Assembly: GCF_000015205.1 (NCBI RefSeq)
Contig: NC_008701.1
Span: forward strand, 248,001 to 312,000
Origin: Pyrobaculum islandicum DSM 4184
Lineage (GTDB): Archaea; Thermoproteota; Thermoprotei; Thermoproteales; Thermoproteaceae
DNA: 64,000 nt
Direction of reading: 5' to 3'
Of the stretch, positions 18,091 through 27,297 are shown one piece after another. Both the position numbers and the translations under genes were made by a program. Position 1 is the first letter of the stretch; each line of letters opens with the position of its first letter. Below the pieces are notes generated by a model that searched no databases, was not told the origin of the DNA, and was given only the letters and a program-made list of their open reading frames with translations.

Positions 18091-18903
18091 CTAGATTTCG
18101 AGATGTTTCTCTATCTCTCTCAGCGCTTTTATAGCTACGTCAAGCTGGAGCGTCCCCCTGAGGTACTGCGCCATTGTTACATGCGCAGTTTCTACAAACT
18201 CCATCCAACTCCTGCCTCTCGCCGGTCTAGCCGCCTCCACCAGCCTCCTAGCCCTCCCCCTTAGGCGTTCTAAGTAGGGCGGGGGGTGCCCGTGGGCGTA
18301 GAGCGGCGCTTCGAGGAAAGCCAAGCCCCAGAAGCCGGAGAGGGCCCACCCCGCCGTGGGGTAGGGCCTGAGCTCTACGTCCAGCCCGCTGGCCCACGCG
18401 AGCCATATGTAGCCGGCGGCGTATCTGCCGGCTTTCACGCCTTCTACAAGCTCCCCGCGGCTCTCCGGGAGGCCACATCTATAAAGCCGCTTCGCCGCAG
18501 CGAGGGCCTTCTCGACGCTTCCCGTCTCGAGGTAGAGGGGGAGGAGTAGGTCTGTCACCATTGGCTCCCCCTCCTTGGCCAAGAGTCCCACTCTGCCGCA
18601 AGGCGCCTCGGTGGCATAGTTGTATAGGCCGTCTGTGAAAAACACGTGCACGTTCCCCAACAGAGGGTACATACGGCGGCGGAGGTAGCCGAGCTGTGGC
18701 GGTAGCTGGCCGGGGGGCTCCGGGGCGTATGTATCCCTGGCGTAGACCCACGGCTCCTCTATGTAGTATATGCCCTCAGCCCCGCTTTTGAACCTCCTAT
18801 ATAGCGTGAGGTAGTCCAACGCGACGTATCTACAGCCGAGGGCGGCGGCTATCGGCTTGAGGAAGAGGGCGTGGTACCCCTCTCTCCCGTAGAGAGTACA
18901 CAC
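18091..18903 (-). CDS. Unrecognised protein resembling an ABC-type solute-binding protein without signal peptide
   Basis: 270 residues from GTG 18903. I do not recognise a named family. The general layout suggests a type-I solute-binding fold: a central GRVGLLAKEGEPMV segment, an aromatic-rich FWGLAFLEAPLY strand and a C-terminus TLQLDVAIKALREIEKHLEI that resembles the end of extracellular solute-binding proteins. No signal peptide or anchor is visible, so it would act in the cytoplasm, or its true start is different. It lies downstream of the divergent trpE promoter and upstream of the molybdo-operon on the same strand, so an accessory role for that operon is possible. Confidence 0.5.
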   Translation of the reverse strand: MCTLYGREGYHALFLKPIAAALGCRYVALDYLTLYRRFKSGAEGIYYIEEPWVYARDTYAPEPPGQLPPQLGYLRRRMYPLLGNVHVFFTDGLYNYATEAPCGRVGLLAKEGEPMVTDLLLPLYLETGSVEKALAAAKRLYRCGLPESRGELVEGVKAGRYAAGYIWLAWASGLDVELRPYPTAGWALSGFWGLAFLEAPLYAHGHPPPYLERLRGRARRLVEAARPARGRSWMEFVETAHVTMAQYLRGTLQLDVAIKALREIEKHLEI

Positions 18904-18929
18904 AGGACTTATAGGGGGTATAAATTACT

Positions 18930-19985
18930 ATGGGAGCCCGGGCCTACTTCGAATACGGGGGCAGACGCCTATACGTGGAGGGCCGGGCTGTCTACAGCCT
19001 AGAGGAGGCTGTTGCAGAAGCCCAGCGCGGGAGGGCGGTGGTGGGAGTCTTCGCCTTCGATGCCGTCTCCCCCTGGGACGACGGGTTTAGGCCTCCGCCC
19101 AGGCCGGGCTGGCCGACGTACCTATTCGTAGTCGGCGAAGAGGGGGAGCCGCCCGCTTGGGGCGGAGACTACGGCGCGAGGCTTGTCTACGAGGAGCCGA
19201 GGGGCCTCTTCGAGCGGAGGGTCGCGGAGGCCAAGAGGGCGTTGGAGGCGGGGGAGGTCTTCCAGTTAGTCGTGGCGAGGTTTAGGCAGTATAGATTCGC
19301 CGGCTCACCCGAGGCGTTGTTTAACGCCGTGAGGAGGGCAGTCGGCGGCAAGTATTACTACTTCGTTGAGGTGGACGGCCTCTTCCTCGTGGGGGCCTCC
19401 CCCGAGACTCTTGTCTCTTGCTGGGGCGGGAGGGCGGTGTCTGGGCCGATAGGCGGCACGAGACCGCGGGGGAGGACCCCGGAGGAGGACGCGGCGCTGG
19501 AGACGGAGCTGCGGGAGAGCGTGAAAGACAGGGCGGAGCACATAATGCTGGTGGACTCGGTGAGAAACGACCTAGGCAGAGTCTGCAGATGGGGGGCGGT
19601 GTCTGTCTCGTCTATGCTCGCGGTGGAGAAGTACAGCCACTACCAACACCTCGTCTCCTACGTCGAGTGCCAGCTGGACAAGTTCTACCGGCCGGTAGAC
19701 GCGGTACGCGCCCTCAACCCCACCACCACAGTATCAGGCGTGCCAAAGCCAAGAGCGCTGGAGTTGCTCTCGCAGCTGGAGGAGCCCCGGGGACCCTTCG
19801 CCGGAAGCGTAGGCGTCGTCGCCCGAGATGGGGTGGAGTTCGCCGTGGTTATTAGGAGCGTATACGGGATAGACGGCGACCTCTACCTCTGGGCTGGGGC
19901 CGGCATTGTAACAGACTCCAAGCCCCACGCCGAGTGGGAAGAGACCGAGGTAAAAATGGCGCCTCTCGCAAAACTGTTAACCTGA
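18930..19985 (+). CDS. trpE: Anthranilate synthase component I-like chorismate-binding enzyme
   Basis: 351 residues, short because the N-terminal regulatory part is reduced. The chorismate-binding core is clear: FLVGASPETLV, GPIGGTRPRGRTPEED, MLVDSVRNDLGRVC, VEKYSHYQHLVS, VSGVPKPRALELL, and AGAGIVTDSKPHAEWEETEV at the end. These include the Mg2+ and chorismate-binding residues of TrpE/PabB. TrpE converts chorismate to anthranilate with a glutamine amidotransferase (TrpG), which is not adjacent. The other family options (PabB, salicylate synthase) are less likely. GGACTTATAGGG lies about 25 bases before the ATG and the same 26-base gap serves the divergent gene. Confidence 0.75.
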   Translation: MGARAYFEYGGRRLYVEGRAVYSLEEAVAEAQRGRAVVGVFAFDAVSPWDDGFRPPPRPGWPTYLFVVGEEGEPPAWGGDYGARLVYEEPRGLFERRVAEAKRALEAGEVFQLVVARFRQYRFAGSPEALFNAVRRAVGGKYYYFVEVDGLFLVGASPETLVSCWGGRAVSGPIGGTRPRGRTPEEDAALETELRESVKDRAEHIMLVDSVRNDLGRVCRWGAVSVSSMLAVEKYSHYQHLVSYVECQLDKFYRPVDAVRALNPTTTVSGVPKPRALELLSQLEEPRGPFAGSVGVVARDGVEFAVVIRSVYGIDGDLYLWAGAGIVTDSKPHAEWEETEVKMAPLAKLLT

Positions 19986-19989
19986 AGCT

Positions 19990-20165
19990 GTCTGTACAAG
20001 CCCTCCCAGAGGGCGGCCGTGGGGAGTTCTGCTCAAAGCCCTAGGCTGGGAGGGGCTGTGCCGTTGTCCCCTATGCCCGGTGACCCCCGCGCCCGAGATA
20101 TTATGGATGCCCGTGTTGGCGTGGGCGAGGAGAAGGCGCCTAGGGACAGACGGACAAACGAAAAG
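19990..20165. ncRNA. Candidate structured RNA between convergent genes
   Basis: GC-rich stretch with several nested complementarities. AGCCCTCCCAG (about 19999) pairs with CTGGGAGGGGCT (about 20045), enclosing AGGGC/GCCCT. GTCCCCTATGCC (about 20066) pairs with GGCGCCTAGGGAC near 20138-20150. CGCGCCC can pair with GGGCG in between. No coding pattern is seen. The size and the GACAGAC near the 3' end recall the small T-type RNase P RNA of Pyrobaculum, but I do not see a convincing CR-I motif, so identity and strand remain open. Confidence 0.35.
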
Positions 20166-20192
20166 ATTGGGCCTTTTACAAAAAATTGGAGT

Positions 20193-22259
20193 TTAGGCGA
20201 CCGCCTTTAGGAGGTCGCGTACCGAGAGGACTCCGACGACTCTGCCGTCTTCTACCACCGGCAGATGTCTAATGTTGTGTTTCACCATGAGCTCCGCGGC
20301 CTCTTTCACCGGCCTTGTCTTTTCAATTGTGATAAGCTGGCGCCTCATTACCTTCTCCACCGGCGTGTCCAGCGGGGTGTTGTTCAGCAGTATTTGTACA
20401 AAGTCGCTCTCTGAGATACCGCCTACGAGTCTCCCGTCTTCAACCACGGGGACGAAGCCTATGTTTTTCTCGGCCATGATTTTCAATACGTCGCGTAGCG
20501 TCGCGCTCGGCGGCACGGTGATGGGGTCTCTAGCCACGGCATCGCCGGCGCTTACGTTCAAGGCCTTCTTCTTGTTGACTATACTCCTGAGGGCTAGAGC
20601 CTCGTTGAGTAGCTCGCGGGCCTCTATTATGCCCACCACCTCGTCTCCTTTACATATGGGGACGTCTCTAACGCCGTATTTCTCCATTGCGGCGAATACC
20701 TCAGTCAGCGGGGCGTCCTCGCTGACGCAGTCTACGCGGGTTGCGAATCTGCCTACTTCGGCCTCCGGCGTTGCGCCAGACGCCAGAGCTCTTATTAGCT
20801 GTCTCCTGCCGAAGACCCCCACAGGCTTTGAGGCGGCTATTACTACAGCTCTCACGCCTTCGGCCATCTTCTGTGTAGCCGCTCTAATCGGCGCGGTGGG
20901 CGGAAGCACCACGGCCTTCTTGGCGAATTTGCCAGCGGCGAGCTCAGCCCAAATGCGCGTGCCTAATGTCTCCCAGCCCTTGAACAGAAGCACAAGGCCC
21001 ATGAGCACGGGGACCAAGGTAGACCAGAGTATTGTGGACAGGTATATGTTGTGTGTAGCTTGATATAGGGCGGTTATTATCGTTGGGGTCAGCCCGCCGG
21101 TTACGCCGTAGCCCAGGTTATAGGACAGCGAGACAGCGGAAAGCCTAATTCTGGCGGGAAATAGCTCGAGGAGGTATGCGGACATGGCGCCGCTGTATCC
21201 AATGCCGTTGAAGAGGGTCATGCTCCAGAAGAGGAGCCACATTGCGGTTAGATCCTTCTGTGGCCCCACCTTGTCTATTAGCCAAAACGCGATGGGGAAC
21301 CACAGGGCGTTGCCGAAGATACCTAGCAACAGTATGGGCTTTCTCCCAATCTTGTCAGATAGGTAGCCAAAGAGCGGATACATCCACAAGGCGGCGTATG
21401 TGGCTGTAGATAGTAACGCGTTCGCGGTTGAGCTATCGACGTATTTTTGGAAGGTCGATACGTAGTAGCTATTGAACAGTTGATTTGTATACCAAACTGG
21501 GCCATGTGCCCCTACCACGCCTATCCATGCGAGCAACACAAACGGCAAGTATTTACCGGAGAACACCTCTCTCACAGGCGCCGAAGTCACCCTTCTCACA
21601 GCCTTGAGCATAGAGAAGATGGGGGTTTCCTTGTAGAAGAAGTGAATCACGAGGGCAACCACAAACACTACGACGCCTGCCACGATGAAGTTTAGACGCC
21701 AGCCCCACTGGCTAAAGGCCTCTTTGCCCACCATAGAGGCTATGATGACTTGAAGCAACGCCGCGGTGCCCATGCCAGCCGGCGCTGTTGTGAAGAGGAA
21801 ACCAGTTATGAAGCCCCTTCTGTGTTCAGGGGCGAACTCGCCTAGATAGACTAGGGCAGCGCCGAAGCCTCCGCCCAACGCAAGACCCTGGATTATTCTA
21901 AGAACAAAGACGCCGATTGATGCCAGTATACCGATCTGGTCGTAGGTGGGCAGTAGGCCTATGCCCAGCGTTCCTACCAACATCAGAGTCATAGCTAGAG
22001 TAAATGCTATTTTACGGCCGTATTGGTCGCCTATTTTGCCAAACAAGATAGCGCCCAGCGGCCTAAACAGAAAGCCTATGGCGAGCGCTACAAATGTAGA
22101 GAGCAAAGCGGCAATTGGGTCCTTAGATGGGAAAAACTTTCCGGATATGAGAGGCGCCAGTGTTGCAAAGGTGTAGAAGTCTAGCCACTCCAAAAAGGCC
22201 CCGAGCCACGATATGCCGGCGACTGATACTAGTTGACGGAAGGTATATACCGTGGTCAT
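20193..22259 (-). CDS. MFS (metabolite:H+ symporter type) transporter fused to four CBS motifs
   Basis: 688 residues. Residues 1 to about 425 form a 12-helix MFS transporter of the MHS subfamily: FLEWLDFYTFATLAPLI at the start, GKIGDQYGRKIAF as the loop 2-3 signature, GYLSDKIGRKPIL as its repeat. Residues about 440-688 hold four CBS motifs, the last two being very regular (KNIGFVPVVEDGRLVGGISE; HNIRHLPVVEDGRVVGVLS, each followed by a D-hx-h motif). MHS members carry carboxylates, betaine or sugars. It overlaps acetyl-CoA synthetase by 4 bases, so acetate or propionate is the natural guess for the substrate, with the CBS part sensing adenylates. Confidence 0.88.
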   Translation of the reverse strand: MTTVYTFRQLVSVAGISWLGAFLEWLDFYTFATLAPLISGKFFPSKDPIAALLSTFVALAIGFLFRPLGAILFGKIGDQYGRKIAFTLAMTLMLVGTLGIGLLPTYDQIGILASIGVFVLRIIQGLALGGGFGAALVYLGEFAPEHRRGFITGFLFTTAPAGMGTAALLQVIIASMVGKEAFSQWGWRLNFIVAGVVVFVVALVIHFFYKETPIFSMLKAVRRVTSAPVREVFSGKYLPFVLLAWIGVVGAHGPVWYTNQLFNSYYVSTFQKYVDSSTANALLSTATYAALWMYPLFGYLSDKIGRKPILLLGIFGNALWFPIAFWLIDKVGPQKDLTAMWLLFWSMTLFNGIGYSGAMSAYLLELFPARIRLSAVSLSYNLGYGVTGGLTPTIITALYQATHNIYLSTILWSTLVPVLMGLVLLFKGWETLGTRIWAELAAGKFAKKAVVLPPTAPIRAATQKMAEGVRAVVIAASKPVGVFGRRQLIRALASGATPEAEVGRFATRVDCVSEDAPLTEVFAAMEKYGVRDVPICKGDEVVGIIEARELLNEALALRSIVNKKKALNVSAGDAVARDPITVPPSATLRDVLKIMAEKNIGFVPVVEDGRLVGGISESDFVQILLNNTPLDTPVEKVMRRQLITIEKTRPVKEAAELMVKHNIRHLPVVEDGRVVGVLSVRDLLKAVA

Positions 22260-24259
22260 CCTCTAGCGATCTCTCTCCTCAGCTCTTCATAGGCCTTCTT
22301 TGCCTCCTCAACAGACGTCTCGTCCTCCAAGGTAGTGGTGTCTCCCAGTGGCGCGCCTGTGGCGACTGCCTTTAGGAGGCGGCGCATTATCTTACCTGAG
22401 CGGGTCTTGGGGAGCTTCGTCACAAAGAATATGTGGGCAGGCTCCGCCACGGGGCCTATGGTCTTCCTCACGTGGTCTCTAAGCTCTTTCCTTAGCTCGT
22501 CGCTAGGCATTACGCCTTGCTTCAGCACTACGAAAGCTATGGGCACCTCGCCCTTGATGGGGTCGGGCACGCCCACCACAGCTGCCTCAGCCACTGTGGG
22601 GTGCGACACCAGGGCGGACTCGAGCTCGTATGTGCCGAGACGGTGGCCGGCGACTTTTATCACCTCGTCTGCCCTGCCGAGGACCCAAATGTAGCCGTCT
22701 TGGTCTTTTATTGCGTAGTCGCCTGCGTAGAAGACGCCGGGAAACTTAGACCAGTAGGTCTTTATGTAGCGATCGGGGTCGCCCCATATGCCGTGGAGCA
22801 TGCCAGGCCACGGCCTCTTTATGACGAGGTACCCTCTCACGCCTGGGGGCGCCGGCTTGCCGTTGTCGTCAAACACATCTACGTCGAAGCCGGGGAGTGG
22901 CAGACCGTTGGTGCCGGGCTTCATGGGTATTAAATAGAGGCCGGGTGTGTGAGATATAACAATACCGCCTGTCTCCGTCATCCACCATGTGGAGGCCATG
23001 GCCACGTTTTCGTTGCCGAGCACCTTGTAGGCCCACCGCCAGGCCTCGGGGTTTATGGGCTCGCCAACCGAGTGTATAATCCTCAGGGTCGATAAGTCGT
23101 GGCGCCTGGGCCATTCCTCGCCGTAGCGCATGAACATACGTATGGCGGTTGGCGACGTGTAGAGTATCGTCACGCCGTATCTCTCTATTATAGCCCACCA
23201 GCGGTCTGGCTGTGGATAATCGGGAGCGCCTTCATATATGACCTGAGTAGCGCCTATCATTAACGGCCCTAGCACAACGTAGGAATGGCCTGTGACCCAC
23301 CCGATATCTGCAGTACACCAGTAGATATCTTCTTCTCTTAGGTCAAATACCCACTTCATTGTTGCATATACATGTACCGCCCAACCGCCAGTGTCGTGGA
23401 CTATGCCCTTCGGCTTTCCTGTTGTTCCGGATGTGTATAAAATAAACGAGGGGTGTTCACTTTCTAAAGGCTCTGGCTCAACATATGCGTTGGCTTTTAT
23501 ACCCTCCATTACCTTATGCCACCAGTAGTCTCTACCCTCTGTCATTGGCACATCTTTTAAGCCAAGTCTCCTATATACAATGACGTTTTCTACGGTACCT
23601 ACCTTTTCTAAGGCTTGGTCAACTATTTCCTTTAGTCTTATCACCTTTCCACGTCTCCAGAAGCCGTCTACTGTTACTACAATTCTAGATTGTGAATCGT
23701 TTATTCTCTCTGCCAAAGCCTCGGCAGAGAATCCTGAAAATACGACGCTTGTGACAGCGCCTATTCTCCAGGCGGCGAGCATTACAATGGGGAGCTCTGG
23801 AATCATCGGCATATACAGCGTAATACGATCGCCCTTTCTAATTCCAAAGTTGTGTTTTAACATATAAGCCGCTCTATTTACCTCTCTATAGAGATCAAAA
23901 TATGTCAATTTACGTTGTTCTGTAGGGTTCCCATTTTCGTCAACAGGCTCTCCCTCCCATTCAATAGCTAACTTGTTTTTACGCCATGTTTTTACATGTC
24001 TATCTAAGGCCAAGTAAGAGAGATTTAATTTCCCGCCTACAAACCACTTATAAAACGGCGGGTTTGAAGCATCAAGCACTTTGTCCCAGGGCTTGAACCA
24101 CTCCAGTTCTCTAGCTATAGATGCCCAGAATTCCTCTAGCTGTTCAAGCGATTTTGTATGAAGAGCTTTATACGCATTTATGTCTATTAATCTGCTCTTC
24201 CACCTCTCATTTATTACATATTCGTTGAATGGCAATTCTTCTTTCAACACTTGGTGCAT
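22256..24259 (-). CDS. acs: Acetyl-CoA synthetase (AMP-forming)
   Basis: 667 residues. YTSGTTGKPKGIVHDTGGW is the ATP/AMP-binding P-loop, ADIGWVTGHSY and WWMTETGG are adenylate-binding motifs, and YAGDYAIKDQDGYIWVLGRADEVI leads to the mobile C-terminal domain. LPKTRSGKIMRRLL carries the conserved catalytic lysine that is also a regulatory acetylation site in homologues. It makes acyl-CoA from acetate (or propionate), ATP and CoA, releasing AMP. TTCTTTAAAAAC (plus spelling) about 24 bases upstream of the ATG serves as box A on the minus strand. It is the promoter-proximal gene of the acs-MFS/CBS operon. Confidence 0.93.
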   Translation of the reverse strand: MHQVLKEELPFNEYVINERWKSRLIDINAYKALHTKSLEQLEEFWASIARELEWFKPWDKVLDASNPPFYKWFVGGKLNLSYLALDRHVKTWRKNKLAIEWEGEPVDENGNPTEQRKLTYFDLYREVNRAAYMLKHNFGIRKGDRITLYMPMIPELPIVMLAAWRIGAVTSVVFSGFSAEALAERINDSQSRIVVTVDGFWRRGKVIRLKEIVDQALEKVGTVENVIVYRRLGLKDVPMTEGRDYWWHKVMEGIKANAYVEPEPLESEHPSFILYTSGTTGKPKGIVHDTGGWAVHVYATMKWVFDLREEDIYWCTADIGWVTGHSYVVLGPLMIGATQVIYEGAPDYPQPDRWWAIIERYGVTILYTSPTAIRMFMRYGEEWPRRHDLSTLRIIHSVGEPINPEAWRWAYKVLGNENVAMASTWWMTETGGIVISHTPGLYLIPMKPGTNGLPLPGFDVDVFDDNGKPAPPGVRGYLVIKRPWPGMLHGIWGDPDRYIKTYWSKFPGVFYAGDYAIKDQDGYIWVLGRADEVIKVAGHRLGTYELESALVSHPTVAEAAVVGVPDPIKGEVPIAFVVLKQGVMPSDELRKELRDHVRKTIGPVAEPAHIFFVTKLPKTRSGKIMRRLLKAVATGAPLGDTTTLEDETSVEEAKKAYEELRREIARG

Positions 24260-24345
24260 ACGGCAAAAAATTTGACTTCTTTAAAAACATAACTCAAAAT
24301 TATATAAAATCATCTATTCTAATTTAAAACTATTGTAAATTATAA

Positions 24346-25257
24346 TTATGATTTTTTCAAAGCTTTAAGTGTGTCATTTATTAAGACAAATGCCGTCTCT
24401 CTCCTCCCCGCCCCCTTGCCAGAGATAAATATCGTATTTACCTCTGTTGTAATCTCTACAGCGTTAAAAGTATAATCTACTCTAGCTAAAAGGTCGTCAG
24501 GGCTTAATCTCACTGGCTCTACAACAGCTTTTCCACTCTCCCATATGGCTAAGTACTTTGTTATAGGCCCTAGAAATGCCAAAGGCTTTCTATTTACATC
24601 ACTTAGTCTAGTCGAGATGCCTAATGTATTTAGGATTATCGTAAGTTTAGCCGCTACGTCAAGCCCGCCGAGGTCTAAGGCTGGGTCTGGCTCTAGGATA
24701 CCCATCTTCTTAGCCTCTTCCAGCGCTTCTTGGTCTGAAATCCCGTCTTTATATACTCTTGTCAATATATAGTTAGTGCTGCCGTTTAAAATAGCTCTGA
24801 TTTTTAACACCTTCTGAGGCAATAGGCCGGAAATTAAATCGAGGAGGGGGGTTCCCGCCATGACTGTTGCCTTATAATATATGGGCTTCCCTTCAAACTC
24901 GTCGAAATACAACGCCAAGGGGGCTTTGTTAGCTGTAACTACGGCTTTTCCAGAGGCGAGAGCCTTCCGGTAAAGATCCACGGCGGGCTGTCCAGTGACG
25001 TAATTTGGCGGAGAGACGTCAACAACTACTTCGGCCTCTTCAAGCGCTTCGTCTATAGAAGCTGGTTTTCCAAAAACTTGTGAAACTTTTCCTCTCGGCG
25101 CGTTGAGCAGTTTCTTTATCTCAGCAGACGTAAAACCGCCTTTTTTCAACGTCCCGCCTCCGCTGTCAAACACAGCCACAATTCTTACGTCAGTTCGTTC
25201 ATAGAGCAGTTCTGCATATGTCCTACCGACCCCTCCGAATCCAAACAATAGGATCAT
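24346..25257 (-). CDS. hom: Homoserine dehydrogenase
   Basis: 303 residues, without the C-terminal ACT domain found in many bacteria. ILLFGFGGVGRTYAELL is the NAD(P)-binding Rossmann start, VTANKAPLALYFDEF contains the conserved Asn-Lys, and ATVMAGTPLLDLISGL, INGSTNYILTRV-type ILNGSTNYILTRVYKDG and EPDPALDLGGLDVAAKL are substrate-binding motifs (Glu-Pro-Asp and Lys). It reduces aspartate semialdehyde to homoserine for threonine and methionine. It follows asd by 28 bases in the thrC-ask-asd-hom operon. Absence of ACT implies no direct threonine feedback here. Confidence 0.92.
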   Translation of the reverse strand: MILLFGFGGVGRTYAELLYERTDVRIVAVFDSGGGTLKKGGFTSAEIKKLLNAPRGKVSQVFGKPASIDEALEEAEVVVDVSPPNYVTGQPAVDLYRKALASGKAVVTANKAPLALYFDEFEGKPIYYKATVMAGTPLLDLISGLLPQKVLKIRAILNGSTNYILTRVYKDGISDQEALEEAKKMGILEPDPALDLGGLDVAAKLTIILNTLGISTRLSDVNRKPLAFLGPITKYLAIWESGKAVVEPVRLSPDDLLARVDYTFNAVEITTEVNTIFISGKGAGRRETAFVLINDTLKALKKS

Positions 25258-25285
25258 AAGGCGGGTTGACCTCTCTTTTTAAAAC

Positions 25286-26302
25286 TTATCGCATTTTTAC
25301 CAAAAGCTCTGCCGTCAATATAGAGTTGCCGGCGGCCCCCCTCACTGTGTTATGGCCTAGTACAACAAACGCAAGTTTTCGCGGAGCCAACTTCCTAATT
25401 CTCCCAACCACGACCGCCATGCCGCCGCCAGCCCACCGGTCTAACCGCGGCTGTGGTCTGTCTATCTGAGGTCTCACCTCTATAGGTCTCTCGGGGGCTG
25501 TGGGTAGCTTAAGTTCCTGGGGGAGCCCCTTGAATTTGGCAAGAGCGTCGGCCACCGCAGTTGGGTCAAAATCTTTTCTTGTATCTACATACACCACCTC
25601 GGTATGGCCGTCTAAAATGGGGACGCGCGTAGTAGTTACATATATCTCGAAATCTGTCTTGAGTATCTTCTTGGTCTCTGCTGCGACTTTCTCTTCCTCG
25701 CCTCTTATATATGGTATTAGGTTATCTACTATCGCCACGCTGGGCACTCCGCTGTATCCTGCGCCGCTGAGAGCTTGCATAGTCACTACGTGTATTCTCT
25801 CTATGCCCCACTCGTCTAGAATAGGCTTTAGGGGGAGGTTGAGTATGGTGGTTGTACAGTTGGGTTTCTTCACCACGCCGCCGCTCCAGCCTCTCTCAAC
25901 CCTCTGTCTCTCTAGGAGAGATACGTCCTCGGGGTTTATCTCAGGTACTACTAACGGCACGTCGGGATCCATACGCATGTTGCTGGCGTTTGATAATACC
26001 ATGTGCCCTCTGGTGGCGAGTTGCGGCTCTACTTTAGCGGCTACTTCGCTTGGCAACGCCGAGAATACAAAATCGACACGTGGTATCTTTTCTACGTCTA
26101 ATCTCTCTATTTTCATCTCGGCGATGTGGGGAGGCGGCGGCTCTTCTAACACCCACCCGGTCTGCGCCAGGGTTTTGCCTGCGTTTTTTTCCGAAGCCGC
26201 TAGGCCAACAATTTCAAACCAAGGGTGTTTAGCCAATAGTTGTACATACCTTTGTCCCACTAGACCTGTTGCACCCAAAATATATACCTTTAAGCGGTCC
26301 AT
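25286..26302 (-). CDS. asd: Aspartate-semialdehyde dehydrogenase
   Basis: 338 residues with GATGLVGQRYVQLLAKHPWF for NADP binding, FSALPSEVA, LSNASNMRMDPDVPLVVPEI, and KPNCTTTILNLPLKPIL whose Cys is the catalytic nucleophile. The combination is typical of the archaeal/fungal type. GHTEVVYVDTR holds the active-site His. It reduces aspartyl phosphate to aspartate semialdehyde. It overlaps aspartokinase by 13 bases, so both are cotranslated. Confidence 0.93.
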   Translation of the reverse strand: MDRLKVYILGATGLVGQRYVQLLAKHPWFEIVGLAASEKNAGKTLAQTGWVLEEPPPPHIAEMKIERLDVEKIPRVDFVFSALPSEVAAKVEPQLATRGHMVLSNASNMRMDPDVPLVVPEINPEDVSLLERQRVERGWSGGVVKKPNCTTTILNLPLKPILDEWGIERIHVVTMQALSGAGYSGVPSVAIVDNLIPYIRGEEEKVAAETKKILKTDFEIYVTTTRVPILDGHTEVVYVDTRKDFDPTAVADALAKFKGLPQELKLPTAPERPIEVRPQIDRPQPRLDRWAGGGMAVVVGRIRKLAPRKLAFVVLGHNTVRGAAGNSILTAELLVKMR

Positions 26303-27297
26303 ATATAACTCTTGATGTGTTTTATATATGGTTTAATTAGGTATTCATGTGCTTGACGCGGCGGGATATCTATTTTTATACTGTATGCGCCAAGAGGTAC
26401 ACCGCCTAGTTTTGTCAACTCGTATGCCGCTAGCCCTATGACACAACTGCCCTGTCCGCATCTAATAACTATCTTATAGGGCGGCGGCGAATAGATATTG
26501 CTAATAAGAGTCCCTCTGCTGTTATAACTTCTAACTTCTACCGACATATCCGCCTCAATTACTGGTATAAATGTACGTGGGTGGAAGTTTTTGGCGCCAG
26601 CTTTAGCCGCCTCTATAGCCTCTTGTATAGACATCAGCGGCAACACCTCGGCGTCTTCCACCTCCTTGGGATCTGCCGTCATTACGCCAGGGGCGTCTGT
26701 CACAAGCGAGACCTTTCTCGCTCCTATCTCTTTACCAATGTATGTCGCAGTGTAATCACTCCCGCCCCGCCCAACTGTTGTATATCTACCCTCGCCGTCT
26801 CTACCTATAAATCCGGTAACCACAGCCACTGTATTACCATCGGCAATTTCTTCCTTTTGCTCAAGTTGTAGAGGCTCTGCGTTGCCAAATCTACTATTTG
26901 TCCTTATGGGGGCTATGAAAAGCTTGGCTGGGATCCCCTTCTTTTCACATACTGCATATAGTATTGTTGCCGAGAGTCTTTCTCCAAACGACGCGAAATA
27001 GTCAGCTGTCCACTCAGCCCGGGGTAGCTTAAGCGCCTCTTCCAGCTCTTTTAACATCGGCGTAATTTTCTCCTCTACGCCCAAAAGTCTAGCAACCGCC
27101 AGATGTTTATGTAGAATCTCCTCATAGAGTAGGTAACTTCTGGTCTTTTCCAACTCTAGTAACATGTCTGTGACTCCCTTTATTGCCGATACGACGACGA
27201 CGGGGGGTTCTTTAAACAGAGAGATAAACTCGGCAGCTTTAAGGAAGTCTCCGGCTGTTCTTAATAACGAGCCCCCAATTTTTACAACTGGCTTCAT
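26290..27297 (-). CDS. Aspartokinase, short form with reduced C-terminal regulatory region
   Basis: 335 residues. VKIGGSLLRTAGDF is the nucleotide-binding start, YFASFGERLSATIL and TNSRFGNAE follow, and TVGRGGSDYTATYIGKEIGA is the aspartokinase signature. VTDAPGVMTADPKEVEDA and NFHPRTFIPVIEAD complete the catalytic domain. Only about 65 residues remain after residue 270, whereas most aspartokinases have two ACT domains (about 160 residues). Lysine/threonine feedback would therefore be reduced or absent. It phosphorylates aspartate as the first step to threonine and methionine, and overlaps thrC by 4 bases. Confidence 0.88.
   Translation of the reverse strand: MKPVVKIGGSLLRTAGDFLKAAEFISLFKEPPVVVVSAIKGVTDMLLELEKTRSYLLYEEILHKHLAVARLLGVEEKITPMLKELEEALKLPRAEWTADYFASFGERLSATILYAVCEKKGIPAKLFIAPIRTNSRFGNAEPLQLEQKEEIADGNTVAVVTGFIGRDGEGRYTTVGRGGSDYTATYIGKEIGARKVSLVTDAPGVMTADPKEVEDAEVLPLMSIQEAIEAAKAGAKNFHPRTFIPVIEADMSVEVRSYNSRGTLISNIYSPPPYKIVIRCGQGSCVIGLAAYELTKLGGVPLGAYSIKIDIPPRQAHEYLIKPYIKHIKSYIWTA

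Noticed and set aside
18091-18903. TorD-type chaperone for the molybdo-enzyme
   Set aside because: Position fits, but no TorD motif is visible and the C-terminus resembles solute-binding proteins.
19990-20165. SRP 7S RNA
   Set aside because: The S-domain tetraloop region and conserved GGUCAGG...GGAAGCAGCC-type motifs are missing, and the stretch is too short.
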